DNA from: Achromobacter spanius
GTDB taxonomy: Bacteria; Pseudomonadota; Gammaproteobacteria; Burkholderiales; Burkholderiaceae_B
Length of the DNA: 64,000 bases
Assembly (NCBI RefSeq): GCF_029637605.1
Contig: NZ_CP121261.1
Span: forward strand, 558,001 to 622,000
Direction: 5' to 3'
Part shown: positions 1-8,655 of the stretch, one piece after another
Numbering within the stretch: the stretch's first letter is position 1
Layout: each line of letters opens with the position of its first letter
Position numbers and translations under genes: made by a program
Notes under the pieces: generated by a model
Seen by the model: the letters and a program-made list of their open reading frames with translations, nothing else
Database searches by the model: none
What the model was told of the DNA's origin: nothing

Positions 1-1
1 G

Positions 2-262
2 CCGCTGCTGGCCAATATGGTGGAAGGCGGCAAGACCCCCGTGCAAAGCGCCGACGCCTTGACCGCATTGGGCTTTCGCATTGTTATCTTTCCCGGCGGC
101 ACGGCCCGCGCCGTGGCGCACACCTTGCAGGGCTATTACGGCAGCCTGCGCCAACACGGCACAACCGCGCCGTGGCAACAGCAGATGCTGGATTTCGACG
201 GTTTGAATACGGTGATCGGCACGCCGGAACTGCTGGAGCAAGGGCGGCGGTATGAGGGGTAG
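2..262 (+). CDS. PEP mutase/isocitrate lyase family protein (C-terminal fragment)
   Basis: Only the last 86 codons are in the window; the frame is open to the left edge and stops at a TAG. The visible part begins PLLANMVEGGKTP, a motif typical of the isocitrate lyase/phosphoenolpyruvate mutase superfamily (methylisocitrate lyase, oxaloacetate decarboxylase, carboxyvinyl-carboxyphosphonate phosphorylmutase). After it come the late barrel strand (FRIVIFPGG) and C-terminal helices. These enzymes cleave or rearrange C-C or C-P bonds of 2- or 3-carboxylate substrates with Mg2+. The catalytic loop lies upstream of the window, so the exact substrate cannot be told. It is convergent with the SulP gene, with about 30 bases between the stop codons. 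Confidence 0.8.
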   Translation, partial: PLLANMVEGGKTPVQSADALTALGFRIVIFPGGTARAVAHTLQGYYGSLRQHGTTAPWQQQMLDFDGLNTVIGTPELLEQGRRYEG

Positions 263-293
263 ACGCGAGCGGTAGATAGTCAACAGATGCCTG

Positions 294-1943
294 TCAGGAC
301 GCATGCAGCCTGGTGTCCTGGTATTTGTGGACGGCCTCTTCAAGCGTTTGGAACAGGCCGTCCGTGCCCAAGGTTTCGCCTAGGGGTGATCGTCTTACCG
401 TGGCCAGTACGCCTGGGGTTAGATTCGCCAGCCAAAGCTGGACGCCGTCGCGCCTTAACCGACGTTCCGCATCGCTCATCAATTTCAGCGCGGTGTATTC
501 GATATCGAAAACACTTCCCATATCGAGTACGACCACCTTGGGGTGGTTTGCGTTGATCAATTGGGTGATCTTCTGGCCAATATTGTTTGCATTAACAAAG
601 AAGATGCGTCCCTCGGGCCGAAGCAGCAAGATGCCTTCAAGCGCCTCATCGTCGGGATGGTCCGGGGACGCCGGACGGAACAGGTTCGTGTTCGGCTTAC
701 GCAGCAGCCGATGCAAGGGCGGGTTGGACACCTGGTGGGCCAGGGCGACAAGCGACACGATGATGGCGACGAGTATCCCTTGCAGCGTGCCCAGCAGCAC
801 GACACCGGCAAGCGCCACCAAGGCCCAGACAAGCTCTGTGCGCCGCACTCTGGCAATCGCACGGAACTCAGCCGGGTCGAACAGGCCAACCGAGTACACG
901 ATGACCACCGCCGCCAGGGTTGCATGCGGCATCGCGCCAATCAACGGCGCCAGCAGCAGCATGACGCCCAGCGTGACCCCGGCGGTAACGCACTCGGCTA
1001 CCTGGGTGCGTGCGCCGGCGCGCCGATTCACGGCGGTTTGGGACGTTCCGCCGCCCGCCGGCATGGCGCCGAAGAGCGCGCCGCCTGCGTTCGAAAATCC
1101 CGTGGCCAACAATTCCCGATTGGCGTTCGGCAGGGCCTCGCCCGCTTTCGCAAAGGCTCGTCCCGCGGCGATCGTTTCGGTGAAACTCATCAACGCGATT
1201 CCCAGCGCCATGGGCCAAAGCTCACCTATCAAAGACGGATTCGGCAGGGTCAACGACGGTAAGCCCGTGGGCACATGGCCCACCGTTTGCACGCCAAGAT
1301 CAGCCAGTCCGAACATGCTGGTTGCCGCGATGGCAATCGCGACCGTGACCAGCGGCGCAGGCACGCGCGGCATGAATCGTTCCATGATGAGAAGCAGGCC
1401 CAACGTGATCGCGCCGACGGCGGTGGTGGCGATCGATAGCTGTGTAAACCCGTCAAATATTGCCAGCACGTTCGACAGAAACGGCCCCTTCGTGAAGTGA
1501 AGGCCAAGCAGTTTCGGTATTTGGTCGACCACGATCACGATGGCGATGCCCGCCTTGAAGCCGACCAATACCGGCTCCGAAATAAAGCTGGCCAGGTAGC
1601 CAAGCCGCAACAGGGACGCGGCGATCAGCACGACGCCAACCAGCAGCGCCAGCGTGGCCGTGGCAACCAGCAGTTGCGTGGCGTCGCCGCCAGGCACGGC
1701 CCGATCCAACGCTGTCGCGGTAAGGATGGCGAGCGTGGTCGTTGTGCTGACACTAAGCGGCCGGGATGTGCCGAGGAAGGCGTAAACCAGCATCGGCACG
1801 AACGCGGTGTAGAGCCCCACCTGAACCGGTAACCCCGCTACGGCGGCATAGGCCAGCGCTTTCGGAATGACGACGGCGGCGGTCGTCAGCCCGGCGGTGA
1901 CATCATCCTTTATCGGGCTTGTAGAGGGCAGGTCGCATGGCAT
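294..1943 (-). CDS. SulP-family inorganic anion transporter with STAS domain
   Basis: A 549-residue inner-membrane protein. Residues about 15-410 are a chain of hydrophobic helices with the SulP signature region near the start (GLTTAAVVIPKALAYA, then GLYTAF). Residues about 436-535 form a cytoplasmic STAS domain (EGILLLRPEGRIFFVN, then KVVVLDMGSVFDIEYTAL), the usual SulP layout and length. Members carry sulfate, bicarbonate or organic dicarboxylates with H+ or Na+; the substrate cannot be read from sequence. No partner gene such as a carbonic anhydrase is adjacent. The start is the first ATG of the frame and has no strong ribosome-binding site, so a start a few codons further in is possible. 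Confidence 0.9.
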   Translation of the reverse strand: MPCDLPSTSPIKDDVTAGLTTAAVVIPKALAYAAVAGLPVQVGLYTAFVPMLVYAFLGTSRPLSVSTTTTLAILTATALDRAVPGGDATQLLVATATLALLVGVVLIAASLLRLGYLASFISEPVLVGFKAGIAIVIVVDQIPKLLGLHFTKGPFLSNVLAIFDGFTQLSIATTAVGAITLGLLLIMERFMPRVPAPLVTVAIAIAATSMFGLADLGVQTVGHVPTGLPSLTLPNPSLIGELWPMALGIALMSFTETIAAGRAFAKAGEALPNANRELLATGFSNAGGALFGAMPAGGGTSQTAVNRRAGARTQVAECVTAGVTLGVMLLLAPLIGAMPHATLAAVVIVYSVGLFDPAEFRAIARVRRTELVWALVALAGVVLLGTLQGILVAIIVSLVALAHQVSNPPLHRLLRKPNTNLFRPASPDHPDDEALEGILLLRPEGRIFFVNANNIGQKITQLINANHPKVVVLDMGSVFDIEYTALKLMSDAERRLRRDGVQLWLANLTPGVLATVRRSPLGETLGTDGLFQTLEEAVHKYQDTRLHAS

Positions 1944-2075
1944 GGCGTCTCAACCGGGGGCCACCGCCTGCTGTACCGATGCGGGCGGCTGAGATTGATT
2001 GTGAGCGCAGCCGCCGCGTGGCGTCCATGATGATTCCGGCGAAATGCCGTAAGAATCGCGCTCAACGATCAATGA

Positions 2076-2696
2076 TCACCGCGCGGTGCGCTGATGCGGC
2101 ACCAGCGGCGGCACCGGCTGGTCGGCGATCTCTTCCCAGAACCCGGGCAGAAAGCATTCGGCCACCAACAACGGCTGACCTTGGCGCCAAAACACAGACC
2201 GGCGCGCCCAGACCCGGGCGGCGTCCTGCTCCCGGCGTTCAGCCGGCAAGGCCCCGCGCGCCGTGGCGTAAAACGGCACCGGCGACGCCAAACGGCGGCA
2301 GGCGAAGGGTGAGCGGATGACGGTGCTGTCGTGATACAGCATGTCGGCAAGCGGCCGGGTCAATAACCGGCGCATGCCTTGCCAGGCGCCGTGCGAGGCG
2401 CGTAGTGGCGTCAGGCTGCGGGCGGGCACGCTGTCCACGCCGTTCACCGACATCAGCACTTCGCGGATCCAGACAGGCGAGCCGGGCGCGATGCCCATGG
2501 CGCGCGCTTCGTCGGGCGGCGCGCCGTCGGCGTATTCGGCCAGCACGCGCAGGCGCACCTGGCCCACCTGGCGCAAGCCGGCGGTGAGCGCGCCCGGGCG
2601 GAACAGCCAGTGGCGCATGGCGGGGGGCAGGACGGGCGGCGTGATGGCCAGCCAGCCGGAAGCAAGCGGGGGGTGATGGGCTGCGGGTTTCATCAT
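2076..2696 (-). CDS. ubiC: Chorismate--pyruvate lyase
   Basis: A 206-residue cytoplasmic enzyme of the UbiC family, which splits chorismate into 4-hydroxybenzoate and pyruvate, the entry step of ubiquinone synthesis. Family features visible are an early WL..RPGALTAGLRQ segment, REVLM in the centre and a C-terminal stretch with VWARRSVFW followed by LVAECFLPGFW. Length is slightly above the usual 165-200 residues. The frame opens with two consecutive ATG codons; either could be the start. It stands alone on the minus strand, 130 bases from the SulP gene and divergent from the ami-like operon. The ubiA gene often found beside it is not in the window. Confidence 0.88.
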   Translation of the reverse strand: MMKPAAHHPPLASGWLAITPPVLPPAMRHWLFRPGALTAGLRQVGQVRLRVLAEYADGAPPDEARAMGIAPGSPVWIREVLMSVNGVDSVPARSLTPLRASHGAWQGMRRLLTRPLADMLYHDSTVIRSPFACRRLASPVPFYATARGALPAERREQDAARVWARRSVFWRQGQPLLVAECFLPGFWEEIADQPVPPLVPHQRTAR

Positions 2697-2857
2697 GGCT
2701 GCGTATTATGCCAAGCCCGGCTGACAGCCCCCATGCGTCGCAGTGACGCAGCGCGGATGGCGACACGCAACGCACAAGCCAACGCACAAGCCAACGCGCC
2801 AAGAGGCGTGGCGCGGCAACGGCCGGCAGGCGGTTCCTGCGTCCGGGAAAGCACTGA

Positions 2858-2887
2858 TTGTCCCGCTAATGGCGCTCTCTCTATGAT
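2858..2887 (+). promoter_or_regulatory. Sigma70-type promoter of the ami-like operon
   Basis: TTGTCC at 2858-2863 and TATGAT at 2882-2887 are separated by 18 bases, a good match to sigma70 -35/-10 boxes. Transcription would start near 2894, exactly where a chain of hairpins begins, leaving about 198 bases of untranslated leader before the first gene at 3092. Read by eye; no start site has been mapped. Confidence 0.6.
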
Positions 2888-2893
2888 TTGTTC

Positions 2894-3021
2894 ACGGTCA
2901 ACACTGACCTGAATGCCTTTCCTCCCGTTGACGGGACCCGCAACCGGCTTTGGTGGTTCCGGGCAAGGCATGCAGTACCCCGCAGCAATAATTGCTGCTT
3001 GAACATTTGGTATGGCTATAG
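2894..3021 (+). promoter_or_regulatory. Structured 5' leader, candidate ANTAR antitermination target
   Basis: From the predicted start the leader holds consecutive hairpins. These are GGTCA/TGACC (2896-2909), TCCCG/CGGGA (2923-2936, overlapping or competing with the next), CCCG.AACC/GGTT.CGGG with one mismatch (2937-2963) and GCAGCA/TGCTGC (2982-2998). An intrinsic terminator follows at once. The operon downstream encodes an AmiR-like ANTAR protein, a family that binds paired stem-loops in leader RNA to stop termination. I could not place the standard ANTAR hexaloops (A first, G fourth), so the contact site is unproven. The leader did not match a riboswitch class I know. Confidence 0.5.
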
Positions 3022-3062
3022 AAGCCCCCGACTTGCACGCGATGCGTGGTCGGGGGCTTTTT
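3022..3062 (+). terminator. Intrinsic terminator in the leader of the ami-like operon
   Basis: An 11-bp stem (AAGCCCCCGAC at 3022-3032 with GTCGGGGGCTT at 3049-3059) is capped by a second small stem (CACGC/GCGTG) and followed by a T run at 3058-3062. It lies 30 bases upstream of the nitrilase start and inside the transcribed leader. Read-through must therefore be regulated for the operon to be expressed. Confidence 0.85.
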
Positions 3063-3091
3063 CGTTTTCAATTTTCGAATACGGAGATCGC

Positions 3092-3982
3092 ATGCACGCG
3101 TTGGACCCGCAGAGTTCCCCGGCCGTAGCGACCTGGGTGGCCAGTGTGCAGATGGCCCCGATGATCGGCGACGTCGCCGCCAATATGGCCCGGTCGGTTG
3201 AGCTGGTGGAGCAGGCCGCGGCCCAGGGCGCGCGGCTGGTGGTGCTGCCCGAATTGGCGAACACGGGCTACGTGTTCGAAAGCCGCCAAGAGGCCTATGC
3301 GTTGGCCGAGGTGGTGCCGGGCGGCCCCAGCTCGCAGGCCTGGATCGCGCTGGCGCAGCGCCTGGGCATCTACCTGGTGGCGGGCATTGCCGAACGCAGT
3401 GGCGACCGCCTCTACAACGCCGCCCTGATCGCGGGGCCGGCCGGTTATATCGGCACCTACCGCAAGCTGCATTTGTGGGGCGACGAGAACCTGTATTTTG
3501 AGCCTGGGGATCTGGGTTTGCCGGTGTTCCATACCGAACTGGGCCGCTTGGGGGTCGCCATCTGCTATGACGGCTGGTTTCCCGAGGTCTACCGGCTGCT
3601 GGCGGTGCGTGGCGCGGACATCGTGGCCGTGCCGACCAACTGGGTGCCGATGCCAGGGCAGACGCCCGACGGGCCGGTCATGGCGCATGCGCTGACCATC
3701 GCGGGCGCGCACAGCAACGGTTTGACCGTGGTGTGCGCCGACCGCGTGGGCACCGAACGCGGCCAGCCTTTCGTGGGCCGCAGCCTGATCGTCGGATCGC
3801 AAGGCTGGACCGCCGCGGGCCCGGCCAGCGCCGACCAGGAAGAAGTGCTGCTGGCACCCATCGACGTGCAGGCCTCGCGCCGGGCGCGTCAATTGAACGA
3901 TTTCAACCACGTGCTGCGCGACAGGCGCTGCGATATCTACGACGAGCAACTGGGCGCCTTGGCCGCCCTGGGGCAACGTTAA
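3092..3982 (+). CDS. Nitrilase/carbon-nitrogen hydrolase family amidohydrolase
   Basis: A 296-residue cytoplasmic enzyme of the CN-hydrolase superfamily, which hydrolyses amides, carbamoyl groups or nitriles. The Glu-Lys-Cys catalytic triad is complete: E54 in VLPELANTGY, K125 in TYRKLHLWGDE and C158 in VAICYDGWFPE. I chose the ATG at 3092, which has GGAG seven bases upstream. The frame is open further upstream, but that part covers the terminator hairpin. It is the first gene of the operon and stands where amiE (aliphatic amidase) stands in the Pseudomonas ami operon. The operon context suggests an amide or N-carbamoyl substrate brought in by the ABC importer that follows; the substrate is unknown. 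Confidence 0.88.
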   Translation: MHALDPQSSPAVATWVASVQMAPMIGDVAANMARSVELVEQAAAQGARLVVLPELANTGYVFESRQEAYALAEVVPGGPSSQAWIALAQRLGIYLVAGIAERSGDRLYNAALIAGPAGYIGTYRKLHLWGDENLYFEPGDLGLPVFHTELGRLGVAICYDGWFPEVYRLLAVRGADIVAVPTNWVPMPGQTPDGPVMAHALTIAGAHSNGLTVVCADRVGTERGQPFVGRSLIVGSQGWTAAGPASADQEEVLLAPIDVQASRRARQLNDFNHVLRDRRCDIYDEQLGALAALGQR

Positions 3983-4018
3983 GCGATGGCCAATGGCCGA
4001 CTCCCAAGGAGCAACCTT

Positions 4019-5185
4019 ATGAAAAACCTGTTCAGCAGCTTCCCCATCCGCTTGTCGTGCGTCGCGTTACTGGCTGCCGTTGCCAGCGCGCACGCGGCGG
4101 AACCCTTGCGCATCGGCGTGCCCGTCGGTCTGTCGGGCGCCAACAGCGTTGTGGCGCCTGGCGTGGTGCAGGCGTCCCAGTTGGCGGCTGACGAGATCAA
4201 CGCGGCCGGCGGCATTCTGGGCCGCCAGATCGTGCTGGAGATCGCCGACGACGCATCGGGCGCCGTTGGCGCGCAAAAGGCTTATGACACGCTGGTCTTT
4301 CAGAAGAAGGTCGATGCCATCATCGCCATGGAAACCAGCGCGGCGCGCAATGCCGCGCTGCCCATCGTGTCGCGGGGCAAGGTGCCGTATATCTATACCT
4401 CTTTCTACGAAGGTCGCTCGTGCAACCGCTGGATGCATGTGAACGGCTGGGTGCCGGAGCAACAGGTTGCGCCGGTGGTGGACCACTTCATGCAAGAGCG
4501 CAAGGCCAAGACCTTCTTCCTGGTCGGCAGCGACTACGCGTTCGGGCGTGGCATGCTGAAGTTCACGCGGGAATACATCGAGAAGCAGGGCGGGCGCGTG
4601 GTGGGCGAGGAATACCTGCCCATCGATGGTTCGGACTGGACGCCGGTGGTGTCCAAGATTCGTTCGGCAAACCCGGATGCGCTGATCAGTTCCACGGCGG
4701 GCGGCGGGCCCAACGTGAGCCTGGCCAAGCAGATCAAGGCGGCGGGGTTGTCCATGCCCTACGGCAACCTGGCGATCGACGAAGGCACGGCCAAGACCAT
4801 GGGCGATACGGCGGTGGGCATGTACATGTCGGCGTCGTACCTGACCAGTATCGATACGCCGCAAAACCGAAAATTCCTGGATGGCCTGAAGGCCAAGTTC
4901 GGCAACGATGCCAAGACCGCGAACGAATTTTCCGGCCCGCAGTACGAAGCCTTCTATCTGTACAAGGCGGCGGTCGAGAAGGCCGGCGGCCTGGATCCGC
5001 AAAAGGTGGTGCAGGCCTTGAGCGAAGTGTCGTTCGACGGCCCCCGGGGACCGGTCAAGATGGACCGCCAACGGCATGCGGCGCTGACCATGCGCCTGGG
5101 CCAGGTGCAGCAGGACGGTTCCATCAAGATCCTGCAAACCTTCAACCAGGTGGACCCGGGCGCGCAATGCCCGAACCTGAAGTGA
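4019..5185 (+). CDS. Branched-chain amino acid/amide-type ABC transporter substrate-binding protein
   Basis: A 388-residue periplasmic binding protein of the Peripla_BP_6 (LivJ/AmiC/UrtA) fold. The signal peptide is clear: basic start, hydrophobic core CVALLAAVASA, cleavage after about residue 26 before AEPLRIGVPVGLSG. The mature part keeps the family pattern of VQASQLAADEINAAGGILG and the DYAFGRGM hinge region. The ATG at 4019 has AAGGA nine bases before it. It lies 36 bases after the nitrilase and ahead of the two permease genes, so it is the capture component of the importer. The ligand is probably an amide, urea-like compound or short peptide rather than leucine, judging only by operon context. 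Confidence 0.9.
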   Translation: MKNLFSSFPIRLSCVALLAAVASAHAAEPLRIGVPVGLSGANSVVAPGVVQASQLAADEINAAGGILGRQIVLEIADDASGAVGAQKAYDTLVFQKKVDAIIAMETSAARNAALPIVSRGKVPYIYTSFYEGRSCNRWMHVNGWVPEQQVAPVVDHFMQERKAKTFFLVGSDYAFGRGMLKFTREYIEKQGGRVVGEEYLPIDGSDWTPVVSKIRSANPDALISSTAGGGPNVSLAKQIKAAGLSMPYGNLAIDEGTAKTMGDTAVGMYMSASYLTSIDTPQNRKFLDGLKAKFGNDAKTANEFSGPQYEAFYLYKAAVEKAGGLDPQKVVQALSEVSFDGPRGPVKMDRQRHAALTMRLGQVQQDGSIKILQTFNQVDPGAQCPNLK

Positions 5186-5240
5186 CGCCACGGTAAGGGG
5201 ATACGCGCCGCCGGCCTGGCTGGCGGCGCCGGAGATCGAT

Positions 5241-6074
5241 ATGGGTTTGCTGCTGGACATCTTGAGCACGGCCGCCATGCTCTTCATCGTGACGTCGGGG
5301 TTGATGATCATCTTCGGTGTGATGAAGATCGTCAATTTCGCGCATGGGGCGATTCTTACCCTGGGAAGCTATGCCAGTCTGGTTGTGACCCAGTTGGGCC
5401 TGAACCCTTGGGTGGCGCTGCCGTTCGCGCTGGCGGTTGGCGTGCTGGTGGGCATGGGGGTGGAACGCCTGATCGTGCAGCCGCTGTACAAGCGGCCGCT
5501 GGACGCGATCCTGGCTACGTGGGGCTTGGGCATCGTGATCGGTCAGCTCATTACCGTGGCGTTCGGGCGTGAAGTGCAGTTCGTGGACTCGCCGATCCAG
5601 GGCGCCGTGTCTTTTCTGGGCATGGAATATTCGGCGTACCGCCTGTTCCTGGTGCCCGCGGCGTTGCTGATCTATGCCGCCATGACGCTGCTGCTTAACG
5701 GCACCCGCTTCGGCGTGCGGACCCGCGCCGTGATCATGAACGAAGACCTGGCGCGCGGCCTGGGCATCAATGCCGAGCGCATACGCTTCACCACGTTTGG
5801 CCTGGGCGCCGGCTTGGGTGCGTTGGCCGGCGCACTGATCACACCGTTGTCCAGCGTGGACCCGAACATGGGCCTGCCGTGGCTGGTCAGCGCATTCATG
5901 CTGGTCATGGTGTCGGGGCATTCGATCACCGCGCTGTTGCTGACCTGCGTGGTCTATGGCGCTTGCCAGGTGCTGGTGAGCATTTTCGTCAGCCCGATCC
6001 TGGGCGGCGTCACCATCGCCGTCCTGGCCGCGTTGACGCTGCGCCTGCGTCCTCAAGGATTCGCCCATGACTGA
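5241..6074 (+). CDS. Branched-chain-type ABC transporter permease (LivH-like)
   Basis: A 277-residue integral membrane protein, typical LivH/UrtB length, with about eight hydrophobic helices. Family landmarks are the early GLMIIFGVMKIVNFAHG segment and a central GVRTRAVIMNEDLARGLGIN, the cytoplasmic coupling loop that touches the ATPase. The ATG has GGAGA upstream. Its end overlaps the next gene by 8 bases, so the two permeases are translationally coupled. It forms the heterodimeric channel with the permease half of the downstream fusion. Confidence 0.9.
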   Translation: MGLLLDILSTAAMLFIVTSGLMIIFGVMKIVNFAHGAILTLGSYASLVVTQLGLNPWVALPFALAVGVLVGMGVERLIVQPLYKRPLDAILATWGLGIVIGQLITVAFGREVQFVDSPIQGAVSFLGMEYSAYRLFLVPAALLIYAAMTLLLNGTRFGVRTRAVIMNEDLARGLGINAERIRFTTFGLGAGLGALAGALITPLSSVDPNMGLPWLVSAFMLVMVSGHSITALLLTCVVYGACQVLVSIFVSPILGGVTIAVLAALTLRLRPQGFAHD

Positions 6075-7884
6075 GCATTCGCTTACCCAGGCCGCGCAGG
6101 CGGGTTCCGCGCCCGCCTCACGCAGGCCGCTTGGCCGCGGGCTGCCGTGGTTGGCCGCCGCGTGCCTGATACTGACTGTGGCCGGCCCCTGGCTGTTCGA
6201 CACCTACTTGCTCAATGTGCTGATCAAGGCGCTGTTTTTTGCGATGGCGGCGGTGACCGTGGACGTGCTGTGGGGCTACACCGGCCATCTGACGTTCGGC
6301 CAGTCCGCCTTCTTTGGGGTGGGTGCCTATGCCGCCGGCCTGGCCTTCACGCATTACGGGTTTTCGCCCACCACCGCCGTGCTGGCCGCATTCGCGGCCG
6401 TGGGCGCCGCGGTGGTGCTGGCGCTGGTGACCGGGTGGCTGTCGTTCTATCGGGGGGCGTCGCCGTTCTTTGCGACGGTCATCTCGCTGGTGCTGCCGAT
6501 CGTGCTGATGCAGTTGGTGTTGGCCGGTGGCACCTATACCGGGTCGTCCTCGGGCCTGACGGGCTACGAGACGTTCGATCTGTCGCTCGAGGCCTGGTAT
6601 GTGATTGCGGCCGGCACGTTGTCGGTCGTGGCCTTGCTGGCGTGGGTCGTGGTGCGCAGCGATGGTGGTCGCATTCTGGTGGCGCTGCGCGACAACGAGT
6701 CGCGTTGCAGCTATCTGGGCCTGAACACCGCCCACTGGCGCATTGTGCTGCTGGTGGTGTGCGGCGCCGTCGCCAGTCTGGCGGGGTTCGGCTATGGCGC
6801 GTTCAGCGGCGTGGTGGCGCCAGAGCTCACGGGTTTCGTGTTCGGCACGGAATTGATCATCTGGGTGGCGCTGGGGGGGCGCGGGACCATCTGGGGGCCG
6901 GTGCTGGGCGCCATCCTCATCAATGTGGCGGGTTCCTACCTGAGCGGGAATCTGCCGTTCCTGTGGCAGTTGCTGCTGGGCGTGACGTTCATCCTGGTGA
7001 TCCTGCTGTTGCCGCGCGGGCTGCTGCCGCTGCTGACCGCGCCGTTTTTGCGGCGCGGCGCCACGGCCCCCGTGCCGGTGCTTGGCGTGCGTGCCGGGCA
7101 GGCGCCGCCGGCCAGCGGGACGTCGTGGGCGTTGAGCCTGTCTGGCGTCGCCAAGCGCTTCGGCAGCCTGAAAGTGCTGGAAGGCATCGACCTGCAAGCC
7201 CGGGGCGGCGAACTGGTGGGCCTGATCGGTCCCAACGGCGCGGGTAAAACCACGCTGATGCGCTGCATCGCCGATGGCGCCGAGCGGTCCGAAGGAGAAT
7301 TGGCGCTTTACGGCCAGCGCGTGTTGCAAGATGGCCCAGAGCAATGCGTGCGCTACGGCCTGGGGCGCAAGTTCCAGAACGCCAATGTGTTCGACACGAT
7401 GACGGTGGCCGAAAGCCTGCGCATCGCGACGACCTTGCGCGAACAGCCATCGTGGTGGCGGCGGTCGCCCACGCTGGATTTGCCGCCTTACGCGTTGGAG
7501 GTGCTGCGGGTGACCGGGCTGGACCAATCCCTGGCCAGCGTGGCCCGCGACCTGTCGCACGGGCAGCAACAGGCCCTGGAACTGGCGATGGTGCTGGCGC
7601 TGGAGCCGCGCATCGTGCTGCTGGACGAGCCCACGGCGGGCCTGAGCAAGGCCGAGCGGGCGCAGATCGGCCAGATGCTGTCATCGCTGGCGCACAAGTA
7701 CGGCTTGTGCTGCCTGCTGGTGGAACATGATCTGGATTTTGTGAAGGAAGTGGCGACACGGATCGTCGTCTTGCACCAAGGCCGGATCGTCATGGACGGG
7801 AGCTTTCGCGACGTCGTGGAATCCGAGCTGGTGCGTACCATTTACGCGGGCAGCGCGCAGGCTGCACAAGGAGCAGGGCAATGA
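6067..7884 (+). CDS. Fused ABC permease-ATPase (LivM-LivG type)
   Basis: A 605-residue fusion of two proteins that are usually separate. Residues about 25-335 are a LivM-type permease with roughly nine membrane segments, including VDVLWGYTGHLTFGQSAFFG and a LRDNESRCSYLGLN coupling loop. Residues about 355-600 are a LivG-type ATPase with Walker A GPNGAGKTT (about 387-395), an LSHGQQQ signature in place of the usual LSGGQ (about 497), Walker B IVLLDEPTAGLS and an H-loop VEHD. It energises uptake together with LivF. It overlaps livH by 8 bases and livF by 4 (ATGA). The frame is continuous across the joint, so this is a real fusion, not a missed stop. Confidence 0.92.
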   Translation: MTEHSLTQAAQAGSAPASRRPLGRGLPWLAAACLILTVAGPWLFDTYLLNVLIKALFFAMAAVTVDVLWGYTGHLTFGQSAFFGVGAYAAGLAFTHYGFSPTTAVLAAFAAVGAAVVLALVTGWLSFYRGASPFFATVISLVLPIVLMQLVLAGGTYTGSSSGLTGYETFDLSLEAWYVIAAGTLSVVALLAWVVVRSDGGRILVALRDNESRCSYLGLNTAHWRIVLLVVCGAVASLAGFGYGAFSGVVAPELTGFVFGTELIIWVALGGRGTIWGPVLGAILINVAGSYLSGNLPFLWQLLLGVTFILVILLLPRGLLPLLTAPFLRRGATAPVPVLGVRAGQAPPASGTSWALSLSGVAKRFGSLKVLEGIDLQARGGELVGLIGPNGAGKTTLMRCIADGAERSEGELALYGQRVLQDGPEQCVRYGLGRKFQNANVFDTMTVAESLRIATTLREQPSWWRRSPTLDLPPYALEVLRVTGLDQSLASVARDLSHGQQQALELAMVLALEPRIVLLDEPTAGLSKAERAQIGQMLSSLAHKYGLCCLLVEHDLDFVKEVATRIVVLHQGRIVMDGSFRDVVESELVRTIYAGSAQAAQGAGQ

Positions 7885-8594
7885 CGGGAATGGGGCCGGC
7901 ATTAAGCCTGGAAGGCGTGGCCAGCGGCTACAAAGGCTCGGTGGTGCTGAACGATGTGTCGCTGTCGGTCGAGCGGGGCGCCTGCGTGGCGCTGCTGGGC
8001 AAGAACGGCATGGGAAAAAGCACACTGCTCAAGACCATCATGGGGTACCTGCCCAAGCTGCGCGGTCGTGTCAGCGTGGGTGGGGTGGACACCACGCGCT
8101 TGCGCCCGCACGAAGTGGCGCGCTGCGGCGTTGCCTACGCGGCGCAGGAGCAGCCCCTGTTTCCCGACCTGAGCATCCGCGACAACCTGCGCCTGGGCCT
8201 GCCGCGGGAGAGTCTCTTCGACGAGCGCTTTGCCGACATCGTCGAGCTCTTCCCGGTGTTCGCGACTCGGCTGCGCCAGCACGCCGGCACCTTGTCGGGC
8301 GGAGAGCAGAAGATGCTGCTGGTGGCGCGCGGGCTGATGCAACGGCCCGATTTGTTGCTGCTCGATGAAATCACCGAAGGGCTGCAACCATCGGTGATCG
8401 AACGGCTGGGCCGCGCCCTGAACTGGGAGCGAGAACGGCGCGGCACGACCCTGTTCATCGTCGAACAGAACGTGGCGTTTGCGTTGGACGTGGCCGACCG
8501 CTATCTGGTGCTCAAGCAGGGCGCCATCGTGGACGAGGGCGATGCTGGTGCGCCCCAGGCCATCGGCAATATCATTGACCATCTCAAGGTATGA
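7881..8594 (+). CDS. ABC transporter ATP-binding protein (LivF-like)
   Basis: A 237-residue ATPase of the LivF/UrtE type. Walker A is GKNGMGKST (about residues 40-48), the signature LSGGEQ (about 139) and Walker B LLLLDEITEGLQP, with Ile-Thr where most ABC proteins have Pro-Thr; this substitution also occurs in other family members. It starts in an ATGA overlap with the fusion gene. With the LivG half of that protein it forms the nucleotide-binding dimer at the cytoplasmic face of the importer. Confidence 0.9.
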   Translation: MTGMGPALSLEGVASGYKGSVVLNDVSLSVERGACVALLGKNGMGKSTLLKTIMGYLPKLRGRVSVGGVDTTRLRPHEVARCGVAYAAQEQPLFPDLSIRDNLRLGLPRESLFDERFADIVELFPVFATRLRQHAGTLSGGEQKMLLVARGLMQRPDLLLLDEITEGLQPSVIERLGRALNWERERRGTTLFIVEQNVAFALDVADRYLVLKQGAIVDEGDAGAPQAIGNIIDHLKV

Positions 8595-8655
8595 ACGCCG
8601 CCATGTCGGTTGTCGCCATGGCCAGCCTGCGGGTTTTACGCTTAAGGACGTCATC

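Noticed and set aside
2894..3062. Known riboswitch class (guanidine-I, mini-ykkC, TPP, cobalamin) in the leader
   Set aside because: GGTTCCGG and similar short pieces recall some classes, but the ordered conserved cores are not there. The ANTAR protein encoded in the operon gives a better explanation.
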